The position numbers and the translations under genes are program-made. Source: Rhodospirillaceae bacterium LM-1 (GTDB taxonomy: Bacteria; Pseudomonadota; Alphaproteobacteria; Rhodospirillales; WMHbin7). Taken from it: 64,000 nt of DNA. The DNA is taken from the NCBI GenBank assembly GCA_902725215.1, contig CACUVI010000030.1:1-64000 (forward strand), given 5' to 3'. Shown piece after piece: positions 29,798 to 39,865 of the stretch (positions within the stretch are counted from its first letter, which is position 1; every line of letters begins with the position of its first letter). The notes below the pieces were generated by a model, which was given only the letters and a program-made list of their open reading frames with translations, was not told where the DNA came from and made no database searches.

Positions 29798-30486
29798 GCC
29801 AGGCACGGCTTGTCCGCAAAGTCCTGATCAAGGGCGGCATCCTGATCCTGTCGCTGATTGCCGCCGGATACGCCTTGAAATGGCTGGGGATCGGCACGGA
29901 TCTCAGCGAACATTGGGTCGATAACGCCGTTAAGGGCCAAGGGCTGAAGGGCGAAATGGCCTATCTGCTGGCTGGCTGCCTGCTGGTCGGCGCCGGTTTT
30001 CCCCGCCAAGTCGTCTGTTTCATGGGCGGCTACGCTTTCGGCTTCCTTGAGGGGCTGGGCTGGTCGATGCTGGCTTCTTTGCTGGGCTGTGTGCTCTGCT
30101 TCTATTACGCCCGCCATTTGGGCCGTTCGCTGGTTCAGCGCTGGTTTGGGGCCAGAATTCAAAAGATCGACGGCTTTCTGGCTGGCAATCCCTTTTCAAT
30201 GACCCTGTTGATCCGCCTGCTGCCCCTGGGTTCGAACTTGCTGACCAATATCGCGGGCGGCGTCTCCAGCATCAAGCCAATGCCCTTTTTTGGCGGTTCG
30301 GCACTGGGCTATGTCCCGCAAACCCTTGTTTTCGTGCTGCTGGGCAGTGGAATTCAGGTCGATACCGGGCTGCGCACCAGCCTAAGCGTTGCCCTGTTCG
30401 TCGTTTCGGCGGGTCTTGGCGTGTTCCTTTACCGGCGCTTCCGCAAGGATCGCGGCCTGGACGCCGATTTGGACGAAGAGAATTAG
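29794..30486 (+). CDS. TVP38/TMEM64 (DedA-like) family membrane protein
   Basis: 230 residues with about five or six membrane segments. The VTT-domain signature 'GAGFPRQVVCFMGGYAFGFLEGLGWSMLASLLGCVLCFYYARHLGR' (about 66-111) and 'RLLPLGSNLLTNIAGGVSSIKPMPFFGGSALGYVPQTLVFVLLGSG' are typical. DedA/TVP38 proteins are implicated in lipid scrambling or undecaprenyl-phosphate recycling. Coupling to a lipid-sugar GT2 enzyme (4-nt overlap) fits a role in handling polyprenyl-linked sugars (inference). Confidence 0.85.
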   Translation: MSQARLVRKVLIKGGILILSLIAAGYALKWLGIGTDLSEHWVDNAVKGQGLKGEMAYLLAGCLLVGAGFPRQVVCFMGGYAFGFLEGLGWSMLASLLGCVLCFYYARHLGRSLVQRWFGARIQKIDGFLAGNPFSMTLLIRLLPLGSNLLTNIAGGVSSIKPMPFFGGSALGYVPQTLVFVLLGSGIQVDTGLRTSLSVALFVVSAGLGVFLYRRFRKDRGLDADLDEEN

Positions 30487-30530
30487 GCATCTCTAAATAA
30501 ATAGATTTCCGCTTTTTATCCCCAGTCGGC

Positions 30531-30559
30531 TTGACAGGGAAGGCTTCCTGCACTATCTG
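30531..30559 (+). promoter_or_regulatory. groESL housekeeping promoter
   Basis: Perfect -35 TTGACA (30531-30536), a 17-nt spacer and TATCTG (30554-30559). The predicted start lies within the CIRCE operator. Confidence 0.8.
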
Positions 30560-30560
30560 G

Positions 30561-30587
30561 TTAGCACTCGCCGGACTTGAGTGCTAA
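30561..30587. promoter_or_regulatory. CIRCE element (HrcA operator)
   Basis: The consensus halves TTAGCACTC and GAGTGCTAA flank exactly 9 nt. This is a perfect match to the CIRCE consensus, so HrcA repression of groESL is expected. Confidence 0.97.
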
Positions 30588-30633
30588 CAGGCCGGGGAAT
30601 CCTAACCTTTCAATTATGACGGAGAACGAACCC

Positions 30634-32611
<1,978 letters not shown>

Positions 32612-32686
32612 CGCTCACGCCCCAATCACGCGGCCGCGCACCGGGGTTGGTGGGGCGGCCGGTGAGCGGACGCACATCAAGCAACT

Positions 32687-32716
32687 GGGCCGCCCTTCGG
32701 GGCGGCCCTTTTGTTT
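32687..32716 (+). terminator. Rho-independent terminator of groESL
   Basis: Stem GGGCCGCCC / GGGCGGCCC with a TTCG tetraloop, followed by TTTTGTTTT. Confidence 0.93.
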
Positions 32717-32720
32717 TGGC

Positions 32721-32765
32721 TTGCGACGGATCGCCCATGGCAGTATTGTAGTTAAATTCACTACA
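32721..32765 (+). promoter_or_regulatory. Promoter/operator of Phd/VapC module
   Basis: TTGCGA (32721-32726), a 17-nt spacer and TATTGT (32744-32749), with the inverted repeat TGTAGT-TAAATTC-ACTACA (32747-32765) covering the -10 and start region. The leader before the ATG at 32776 is about 20 nt. Confidence 0.5.
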
Positions 32766-32775
32766 TGCGGGCAAC

Positions 32776-33018
32776 ATGCGAAACGTGTCAGCCGCCGAGG
32801 CCAATCGGCACTTTTCAAAACTTCTGCGCGACGTTCAAAGCGGCGAAACCTTGACCGTGACCTCTCACGGGCGTCCTGTGGCGGTCATCCAACCTATGGA
32901 CAGCAAGAGTGCCGGACGCGAAGCTGCCAAAAAGCGACTTCTTCAACATCTCACCCAACAAAAACCGATGGGACGCGGCTTTCGCCGGGATGAACTATAT
33001 GACGAGGACGAGGCGTGA
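32776..33018 (+). CDS. Phd/YefM-type antitoxin of a VapC toxin
   Basis: 80 residues. 'MRNVSAAEANRHFSKLLRDVQSGETLTVTSHGRPVAVIQPM' is a clear Phd/YefM N-terminal domain; the C-terminal 'QQKPMGRGFRRDELYDEDEA' would be the toxin-binding tail. The stop overlaps the toxin GTG by GTGA. Confidence 0.88.
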   Translation: MRNVSAAEANRHFSKLLRDVQSGETLTVTSHGRPVAVIQPMDSKSAGREAAKKRLLQHLTQQKPMGRGFRRDELYDEDEA

Positions 33019-33455
33019 TCGTCGGCTTGGATACGAATTTCCTAGCCTATGCCGAAGGGCTTAACGACCAAGAACGGCAAGAGCGCGCCATCTCCATCAT
33101 TGACCTGCTCATGCCTGAAAATGTCCGCCTGCCCGTCCAGGCGCTTGGCGAACTGCATCGCGTTCTGACGAAGAAGATGAATCTAAACGGCAGTGACGCG
33201 CGCGCGGCAATTCTTCGTTGGGAAAACCTGTTTCCGACTTGCGACACCACCCCCTCGGCGCTCAACTCAGCCATGGACCTGTCCGCCGACCACAAATTCT
33301 CGATTTGGGATGCCTTGATTCTTTGCGTTGCAGCCGAGAACGGCTGTCAAATCCTGCTTAGCGAAGACATGCAGAACGGATTTGTCTGGCGTGGCGTAAC
33401 GATCGTCAACCCATTTGCGCTGTCAACGCATGAGGTCGCCGAGCTTTTCCACTAA
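33015..33455 (+). CDS. PIN-domain ribonuclease toxin (VapC family)
   Basis: 146 residues. PIN-domain acidic residues: Asp in 'MIVGLDTNFLAYAEG' (residue 6), Glu in 'VQALGELHRVL', Asp in 'FSIWDALILCVAAENGC' and Asp in 'ILLSEDMQNGF'. VapC toxins cut tRNA or rRNA with Mg2+. It starts at a GTG overlapping the antitoxin stop and converges on glgP with a 4-nt overlap. Confidence 0.9.
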   Translation: MIVGLDTNFLAYAEGLNDQERQERAISIIDLLMPENVRLPVQALGELHRVLTKKMNLNGSDARAAILRWENLFPTCDTTPSALNSAMDLSADHKFSIWDALILCVAAENGCQILLSEDMQNGFVWRGVTIVNPFALSTHEVAELFH

Positions 33456-35965
33456 CCCGCCGTCACCGGCGTCAGTTTCCAAATCTCGGCGTTGTATTCC
33501 TCCATCGTGCGGTCGGTCGAGAATTTACCGGAATGGGCCGTGTTCAGGATGCTCATGCGCGTCCATTTATCCTGGTCCAGATAGGCGCGGGCGGCGCGGT
33601 CTTGCGCCTCGATGAAAGAGCGGAAATCGGCGGCCACCAGCCAGGGATCGTGCGGGCTGCGAATGGCGCCGACGATGGAATCGAACAGCCCCTTTTCGAA
33701 ACGGTTGAAATGGCCGGATTCCAGCAACTCCATCACCCGCGCCAAATCGGGATCGGCGGCGATGATGGCCTGGGGATCGTAGGTGGTTCTGGCTGCTTCC
33801 ACCTGCTCGGCCGTCAGACCGAACAAAAAGAAATTCTCCTCGCCCACTTCTTCCAGAATTTCGATATTGGCCCCATCAAGCGTGCCGATGGTCACGGCGC
33901 CGTTCATCATGAATTTCATATTGCCGGTTCCCGACGCCTCTTTGCCCGCCGTCGAAATTTGCTCGGACAAATCGGTGCCCGGCGCAATGATCTCCATCGC
34001 CGAAACGCGGTAGTTGGGCAAAAACGCCACCTTCAATCGGCCATCAATGTCGGGGTCGCTATTGACCACCTCGGCTACCTTGCAAATCAAGCTGATAATG
34101 CTTTTCGCCATCTTGTAGCCGGGTGCGGCCTTGCCGCCGATCAACACACATCGGTTCGTCCAGTTGGCGCTGTCGCCGTTCTTCAGGCGGGCGTACAGAT
34201 GAATGACATGCAAGATGTTCAGAAGCTGGCGCTTATATTCGTGGATGCGTTTGACCTGCACGTCGAACAGGGCGTCGGGGTCGAAATCGACCTTGCAATC
34301 GTGCTTGACCATCCGGGCCAGACGTTCCTTGTTCAGCAGCTTGGTGCGACGCCATTCTTCCTTGAAGGACGCATCGCCGACACGGCCAGCCAGGGCGCTC
34401 AAATGGTCAAGTTTGGTAACCCAGCCGTCGCCGATGGCGTCTGAGATCAGGCGCGACAGCTCAGGATTGGCCGAAGCCAGCCAACGGCGCTGCGTTACCC
34501 CATTGGTCTTGTTGTTGAACTTGTGCGGCCACAATTCATAGAAATCGCGAAATAGGCCCTTTTGCAGCAGATCGGAATGCAGGGCCGCCACGCCATTGAC
34601 CGAGAAACTGCCCGCGATGGCCAGGTAGGCCATGCGCACCTGCGGATTAGGCCCTTCTTCGATCAAGGACATGCGCGACATGCGAGCACTGTCGCCCGGC
34701 CAGCGGCGCGATACCTCAGTCAGGAATCGGGCGTTAATCTCGTAGATGATTTCCAAAAGGCGCGGCAGCAGCAGGCCGAACAGGCGAACCGGCCACTTTT
34801 CCAGCGCTTCCGGCAACAAAGTGTGGTTGGTGTAAGCCATGGTCGAGGTGACGACATTCCAGGCGGCGTCCCATTCCAGGCCCTGCTCATCCATCAGCAG
34901 GCGCATCAGTTCCGGCACGGCGCAACTGGGATGGGTGTCGTTCAGCTGGAAACAGTTCTTGGCGGCGAACTGCGAATAATCGTCTCCATGATGCAATTCC
35001 CACCGTTCCAGCACGTCTTGCAGACTGGCCGAAGCCAGAAAATATTGCTGGCGAAGACGCAGCTCCTTGCCGTTCTCGCTGGCGTCGTTGGGATAAAGCA
35101 CCATGGTGATATTTTCGGCGGCGTTCTTGGCCGCCACGGATTCTGGATAGGAACCGGCGTTGAACTCGCCCAGGTCGAATTCGTCGGTGGCGGCGGCACT
35201 CCACAGCCTTAGCACATTCACCGTGCCGTTCTGATATCCAGGCACCAGAACGTCATAAGGAACGGCCAACACATCCTTGCTGTCCACCCAGCGCACGTAA
35301 AGCCGCCCTCTTGGGTCGCGGTAATGTTCGGTGCGCCCGTAATATTGCACGCGTCTGGTATGTTCGGGGCGCTCCAATTCCCAGGGATTGCCGTCTCTCA
35401 GCCAATGATCGGGTTCTTCGACCTGGCGTCCGTTCTCGATATTCTGGCGGAACATGCCATATTCATAGCGGATGCCGTAACCCATGACCGGAAAGCGCAA
35501 TGTGGCGCAGCTATCCAGAAAGCATGCCGCCAGACGCCCCAGGCCGCCATTGCCCAGCCCCGCATCCTGCTCATTGTCGATCAGCTCTTCCAGATCAAGG
35601 CCAAGCCGCTTCATCGCCGCCTCGCTGACCGTTCCCAGCCCCAGATTGAGCAGCGCGTTGGACAGGCTGCGTCCCATCAGGAACTCCAGCGACAGATAAT
35701 AGGCGTGCTTGGCATCCGCCTTTTCGTAGGCGTTGCGCGTTCTCTTGTAGCGTTCCATCAGACGGTCGCGCACCGCCAGCACGAAGGCGCGGTATGGATA
35801 ATGCGACGAACGGCAATGTTTGTCGCGCCCCAAAAGGCTGCCGAAATAGCGGCGCACATCCAGGGTCAGGGCTTCCTCGTCCATGCCCAGCGGCGGAAGT
35901 TCATAGAGCAACGAAGCGGGTTTGCCGCTTCTAAGCGGCTTCATCCGCGAAGGTCCGTGATTCAT
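33452..35965 (-). CDS. glgP: Glycogen/starch/alpha-glucan phosphorylase
   Basis: 837 residues from the preferred ATG. 'YYLSLEFLMGRSLSNALLNLG', 'DAGLGNGGLGRLAACFLDS' and the PLP site 'EASGTGNMKFMMNGAVTIGTLDGANIEI' (Lys of NMKF binds PLP) are the standard glycogen phosphorylase motifs. It releases glucose-1-phosphate from glycogen. Start choice is uncertain: ATGs at 35992, 35965 and 35944 precede the conserved domain, and 35965 has a GGGGA about 10 nt upstream. No other glycogen genes are next to it. Confidence 0.93.
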   Translation of the reverse strand: MNHGPSRMKPLRSGKPASLLYELPPLGMDEEALTLDVRRYFGSLLGRDKHCRSSHYPYRAFVLAVRDRLMERYKRTRNAYEKADAKHAYYLSLEFLMGRSLSNALLNLGLGTVSEAAMKRLGLDLEELIDNEQDAGLGNGGLGRLAACFLDSCATLRFPVMGYGIRYEYGMFRQNIENGRQVEEPDHWLRDGNPWELERPEHTRRVQYYGRTEHYRDPRGRLYVRWVDSKDVLAVPYDVLVPGYQNGTVNVLRLWSAAATDEFDLGEFNAGSYPESVAAKNAAENITMVLYPNDASENGKELRLRQQYFLASASLQDVLERWELHHGDDYSQFAAKNCFQLNDTHPSCAVPELMRLLMDEQGLEWDAAWNVVTSTMAYTNHTLLPEALEKWPVRLFGLLLPRLLEIIYEINARFLTEVSRRWPGDSARMSRMSLIEEGPNPQVRMAYLAIAGSFSVNGVAALHSDLLQKGLFRDFYELWPHKFNNKTNGVTQRRWLASANPELSRLISDAIGDGWVTKLDHLSALAGRVGDASFKEEWRRTKLLNKERLARMVKHDCKVDFDPDALFDVQVKRIHEYKRQLLNILHVIHLYARLKNGDSANWTNRCVLIGGKAAPGYKMAKSIISLICKVAEVVNSDPDIDGRLKVAFLPNYRVSAMEIIAPGTDLSEQISTAGKEASGTGNMKFMMNGAVTIGTLDGANIEILEEVGEENFFLFGLTAEQVEAARTTYDPQAIIAADPDLARVMELLESGHFNRFEKGLFDSIVGAIRSPHDPWLVAADFRSFIEAQDRAARAYLDQDKWTRMSILNTAHSGKFSTDRTMEEYNAEIWKLTPVTAG

Positions 35966-36126
35966 CGGCAATTGTCCCCGATTTGCAGCCATTGACGCAC
36001 CCCAGGACTGGATAACCCAATTGGGTTGGAGCCGGGAAGCGATGCAGTCTGGATAGCATGGGACCGGCCCCATTTTCGCCGTGAATTTTATAATATGTAT
36101 TTCTACCTGGAATGTCCATGACTAGG

Positions 36127-36168
36127 CAAAAAAATGCCGACGGACGTGATAACATCCGTCGGCATTTA
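36127..36168 (-). terminator. Rho-independent terminator of the small secreted-protein gene
   Basis: On the minus strand an 11-13 bp stem (AAATGCCGACGGA / TCCGTCGGCATTT) is followed by seven T's. It ends the transcript of the gene at 36211-36528 and insulates glgP. Confidence 0.9.
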
Positions 36169-36210
36169 ACTACAGTCAGGCGACAGGTTTTAATGCCGCC
36201 CAAAGCGGGA

Positions 36211-36528
36211 TCAGTCACCCCAATTGGAGTACTTTTCGCAGATCTTGTTGGTCTTGGCGCCTTTGGCGGTCTCGGAGAACTTGGCCAAGCTGCCCTTGAA
36301 GTCTTCAGGCGTCTCGTTCCACATGCAGGTACACCAGGCTTCCGCTTTGGTCTGACCGGCGATCGGGCTCTTTTCCTCGCCGCCTTCATACTTCTTCAGA
36401 GCATAGGTCTTGCAAGCCTTGTACTGCGCGTCACCGGCGGGGACCTTGTTGTACTCGTCGGCCGCAAAGGCGGCGCTGGAAATGCTCAGCGAAAAAAGTG
36501 CGGCAACCGCAAACATCATCGTCTTCAT
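36211..36528 (-). CDS. Small secreted protein, four cysteines
   Basis: 105 residues, family not recognised. It has a clear signal peptide 'MKTMMFAVAALFSLSISSAAFA' with cleavage after 'AFA'. The mature part is about 82 residues, polar, with four Cys (one in 'YKACKTYALK', two in 'WCTCMW', one in 'KICEKYS') that could make two disulfides in the periplasm. The arrangement vaguely recalls small periplasmic cytochrome-like or Cys-rich proteins, but no CxxCH heme site exists. Monocistronic, with its own strong terminator. Confidence 0.7.
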   Translation of the reverse strand: MKTMMFAVAALFSLSISSAAFAADEYNKVPAGDAQYKACKTYALKKYEGGEEKSPIAGQTKAEAWCTCMWNETPEDFKGSLAKFSETAKGAKTNKICEKYSNWGD

Positions 36529-36657
36529 CTATCGCTCCATCATAAGCGCCAGCCCAGAGGGCCGACACCTGTTACATGAGCGGCCAATCCGCCCACATTC
36601 ATTTGGAAGAGTAATACCTCTTCCGAACAGCCAAACGCGATGCCCAGCCCGCGCCGA

Positions 36658-37851
36658 TCATCTACGGCTCTTCGAAGAACCGCTTTCAGCGTCCTTGCCT
36701 AGTTTGCGTTCCGATCTCTGCGCCTTGACAAGGGCGGCCGCAACTTTGTCGGTAATGTATTCATCGGCAATCGTATTGCCGTTGGTCACAAAAATGATTG
36801 CTGCCTGATGCTCGGGATAGTAACGGACCTCGGCTTCGAATCCGTCCTCAAGTCCATCATGGCCCAACCAGTCGCCCCATCTCGTTGCGCCGATCTGAAC
36901 GCCCATTCCATACTCTTCATCTTGGGCTGACGGAGCGATCATGCGTTCCAGGGTTTCATCCTTCAGAATTTTCCTGTCGCGAAACAACGCGAAGACGAAT
37001 TTTTCCAGATCGCCGACCGTCGTCACCAACGGCCCATCGCCAAGCGGACTGTTCCAGGCGGCTAGGCTTACATCTTGCTCATTGCCAGCATCTTCAGGAT
37101 CGGCGTAACCGTGCGCCAGTTTGGCGGATCCCGGCTTGGCGCCCACTGTGGTCTCGCTCATCCCCACGGGATCCAGCACGCGCTTTTGCAGCGCGGCCTC
37201 GAACGGCATGCCATCGGCCTTGGCGATGATGTCGCCCAGCAGAACATAGTTGCTGTTGCTGTATTCGAACGCAGCGCCAGGCTTTCCGGTCGCAGGTTCA
37301 TCAAATGCATAGGGCAGCGCGATGGCGGGCGTCAGACGTGCCGTTCTGGCATGGTAGAATTCCGAGAAAGCGTCCGTCAGATAATCGGGAATGCCTGAAC
37401 TGTGATCGAGAAGCTGGCTCAGCTTGGCGATACGCGCATTGGGCAGCTTTCCGATATTGGGAATATTGCCCACCAGCGAGGCTGCCGACGCGTTAAGGCT
37501 TAGCTTTCCTTCCTCGACCAATTGCTGCGTGGCGGCGGCAACCGCCATTTTCCCAACGGACGCAACATAAAAGCGGCTGTCTGACTTGACGGGCGCGCCG
37601 GTTTCCCGGTTCGCCACACCGGAAGCGACCACAATGCGCTGGCCCGGCATGGACAGCAGCAGGACGCCGCCCGACAAAACTTCACTCTCCAGATAATCGT
37701 CCAAAATCTTTTGCAGCGCTTTTTCCTGCAAGGATTGCGCCCCGGCAGACTCGATGTTCAGCAACACCCCAAATAGGATGAGGAACATTCCTGACAGAAG
37801 GACGCAGAAGCGCTTTTCCAATCCTTGCGGACTGTTCGTAGATATCTTCAT
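36658..37851 (-). CDS. Serine hydrolase of the class C beta-lactamase / CubicO fold
   Basis: 397 residues. Signal anchor 'FCVLLSGMFLILFGVLLNIESAGAQ', then 'GVLLLSMPGQRIVVASGVANRETG', the nucleophile motif S-x-x-K as 'SVGK' (residues 98-101), Y-x-N as 'YSNSNY', and 'GHDG' near the C-terminus in place of KTG. It is a periplasmic penicillin-binding-protein-like hydrolase, D-aminopeptidase or esterase; true beta-lactamase activity cannot be assumed. Start uncertain: the frame is open to 38052 through a G9 tract, and ATGs at 37911 and 37851 are candidates. 37851 gives a normal signal sequence. Confidence 0.8.
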   Translation of the reverse strand: MKISTNSPQGLEKRFCVLLSGMFLILFGVLLNIESAGAQSLQEKALQKILDDYLESEVLSGGVLLLSMPGQRIVVASGVANRETGAPVKSDSRFYVASVGKMAVAAATQQLVEEGKLSLNASAASLVGNIPNIGKLPNARIAKLSQLLDHSSGIPDYLTDAFSEFYHARTARLTPAIALPYAFDEPATGKPGAAFEYSNSNYVLLGDIIAKADGMPFEAALQKRVLDPVGMSETTVGAKPGSAKLAHGYADPEDAGNEQDVSLAAWNSPLGDGPLVTTVGDLEKFVFALFRDRKILKDETLERMIAPSAQDEEYGMGVQIGATRWGDWLGHDGLEDGFEAEVRYYPEHQAAIIFVTNGNTIADEYITDKVAAALVKAQRSERKLGKDAESGSSKSRR

Positions 37852-38081
37852 GACCTTGCCAATCAATCGCTTCAAACCGCTGCGTTGGAGGGACATCCTG
37901 AATATCGACATGACATTGCCTTGCCGATTATTCAGGACTCCGACTCCCGCTAACCACCCACTGCGGCGATGGCATTCGGCATTTCTGCAAAAGCCATCGC
38001 CCCCCCCCAATTGAAATCCACGTCTAATGGATTCCACCGTCCCAGTCTGCATCGTCAGGGAACCCCCGCTCCCCTTGCCCG

Positions 38082-38912
38082 CTATTCCCCTGCTGCCGGG
38101 CGATGCGCTGCCTTGTCGTCCACCATATGCGTCAGCAGCGTGCGGATATGCTTGACGTCGTCCTCGATCTTCGCCAAGCGCATCTCGTTGGACTCTTCGC
38201 TCATCTCGACGCCCTGTTCGGCCATCTTGGTACGGGCGTCGGCCTCCTTGGCCTGCTCCATGGCATCAACGATGATGCCGAACAGCAGGTTCAAAGTAGT
38301 GAAGGTCGTAAAGACGATGAAGATGACGAAGAAAATCCACGCCCGAGGATGATGTTCCAGCACGTCAGACGCGATATCCGGCCAACCTTCCAACGTCATC
38401 ATCTTGAACAGCGTGAAGAAGGTTGTTCCCAAATCGCCGAAATGGGCGGGAACGGTCTTGCCGAAGAAATTGGTGCCCATGATCGCCGCCACGTAGTACA
38501 TGACGAAAAGCACGGCGGCCACCGAACCGCCGCCGGGAATGGCGGCGAACATGCCGTTGATCACGCGACGCATGGAGGGAATGGCCGAGGCCAAACGCAT
38601 CAAACGCAGGACGCGCAGGGCTCGCAATACGGCAAGCTCGCCAGTGGCCGGTGCCAAGGCGATGCCGACCACGATCAGATCGAAGACGTTCCAGCCGTCT
38701 TTGAAAAAGGCCATGCGACGGACCAACAGCTTCATGGCTATTTCGATACAGAAGATGACTAGACAGGCATTGTCCAGCACTTCCAGCAAGTGATGAGTCG
38801 CAGGCGTAAGCTCCATGGTCATTAAGCCAAGGATAGCCGCATTGGCCAGAATGACGCCGATGATGAACCACTGGAATGTCTTGTTATCGACAATCTTTTC
38901 AATCAAACCCAT
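38082..38912 (-). CDS. Single-domain voltage-gated cation channel (NaChBac/BacNav-like)
   Basis: 276 residues, one six-helix ion-transport domain as in bacterial sodium channels, working as a tetramer. S1 is about 13-32 and S2 about 43-63. S3 is in 'WNVFDLIVVGIALAP', and the voltage sensor S4 'VLRALRVLRLMRLASAIPSMRR' (95-116) has Arg at every third position. The pore loop 'FKMMTLEGWPDIASDV' carries TLEGWPD at 173-179, where BacNav channels have TLESW. S6 'WIFFVIFIVFTTFTTLNLLFGIIVDAM' leads into a C-terminal coiled coil (about 218-262), also typical. The Gly at filter position 4 and the Asp suggest altered, possibly Ca2+-favouring selectivity (inference). GGAG precedes the ATG. Confidence 0.92.
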   Translation of the reverse strand: MGLIEKIVDNKTFQWFIIGVILANAAILGLMTMELTPATHHLLEVLDNACLVIFCIEIAMKLLVRRMAFFKDGWNVFDLIVVGIALAPATGELAVLRALRVLRLMRLASAIPSMRRVINGMFAAIPGGGSVAAVLFVMYYVAAIMGTNFFGKTVPAHFGDLGTTFFTLFKMMTLEGWPDIASDVLEHHPRAWIFFVIFIVFTTFTTLNLLFGIIVDAMEQAKEADARTKMAEQGVEMSEESNEMRLAKIEDDVKHIRTLLTHMVDDKAAHRPAAGE

Positions 38913-38978
38913 TATTCTCTCTCCAAAACGATTTCATTTAGGCTGTGCGAGAAAGCGCCTTCCTGGCAAAGCCGGGAA

Positions 38979-39003
38979 AAGGGTTCCCAGAACGAGAACC
39001 CTT
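38979..39003 (-). terminator. Terminator downstream of the DUF4189 gene
   Basis: AAGGGTTC / GAACCCTT, an 8-bp stem, followed on the minus strand by TTTTCCC. It separates the DUF4189 gene from the channel gene. Confidence 0.6.
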
Positions 39004-39030
39004 CTCCCAAAACCTAGAGTGTCGCAGGGA

Positions 39031-39387
39031 TCAATTGTCGCAATCGGCAACGACGATCTTGCAACCCGAACCGCAAGCGTCCAGCGCCATCGACTTGGCA
39101 GCCGATTCGGTCTTGCCATAACCGATGGCGTAGCTGGATCTCGACCCGGCATAGGCGCCGCAGGTGTCATAGCGCACGGCAACCTTGCAACCCTTGTTTC
39201 CAGCCTTCTTGCATTCGCGCATCGCGTCGGCGCCGGCTTCGTCTCGCGTCGAGCCGGTGCCCACGCCATAGCCGACTTCCGAGGCGCTGACGCCCTCTTC
39301 ATCATCGACCGCGATGGCGCCGGCGGCCAAGGCCATGCCGGAATGCAGAACCAGTGCAGCCGCAGCAGCCAGAATCAATTTTCTCAT
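39031..39387 (-). CDS. DUF4189 family secreted protein
   Basis: 118 residues. Signal peptide 'MRKLILAAAAALVLHSGMALA' followed by 'GAIAVDD....GTGSTRDEAGADAMRECKKAGNKGCKVAVRYDTCGAYAGS', the two-repeat layout of DUF4189 with conserved Cys. The second half 'GYGKTESAAKSMALDACGSGCKIVVADC' repeats the pattern. DUF4189 proteins are periplasmic or exported and of unknown role. Single gene with its own terminator. Confidence 0.8.
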   Translation of the reverse strand: MRKLILAAAAALVLHSGMALAAGAIAVDDEEGVSASEVGYGVGTGSTRDEAGADAMRECKKAGNKGCKVAVRYDTCGAYAGSRSSYAIGYGKTESAAKSMALDACGSGCKIVVADCDN

Positions 39388-39865
39388 ACCCTCACCCTCC
39401 TGGATGTTTCATCTATGCCGCCTGTGAATTCGCGTGAACTCACATCATAGGCCAGCTAGATTTTCGATAGTAAAGTCAACTTATGGACAATATGTCGATG
39501 GGATATTGACAGCCATCCACAGCCCAGAGCTTTCTAAAAGCTGGGTTCTTAAAACTCGCTGTGAGCGCAATGGGTTGTAGGATCGACGCGTCCAATTTTA
39601 AGAACAGACGGCGGCCCCCCAGTGGTGATCAGACGAACACTCCAGCGCATTCTAACCCAAAACTATTAGAGGCCTTATGGCCTGCTTTTGAGGCTTTGCT
39701 TAATTGCTGAAAGCGAGGTTTTACCAAGTCAAAAATTCGGGTAAACTCTGTCCAGCCAATTTTTCCTTATGATGCGACGAATGTCTTAGCGAACAGGGGG
39801 CCGGGTTGGCAGGCGATCTTGAAGCGCGTGCCTCTTCGTTCGTCAGAGCTGGTCAAGAGCGTAGA
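39388..39865. other. Intergenic region with a long-spaced inverted repeat
   Basis: 478 nt without a supported gene, between the divergent DUF4189 and LuxR genes. GTTCTTAAAA (39545-39554) and TTTTAAGAAC (39596-39605) form a perfect 10-bp inverted repeat with a 41-nt spacer, possibly an operator pair or a small structured RNA. A TTGACA at 39506 lacks a convincing -10 at normal spacing. Confidence 0.4.

Noticed and set aside
36658-37851. Calling the hydrolase a beta-lactamase resistance gene
   Set aside because: The S-x-x-K and Y-x-N motifs are shared by many peptidases and esterases of the fold, and the KTG motif is replaced by HDG.
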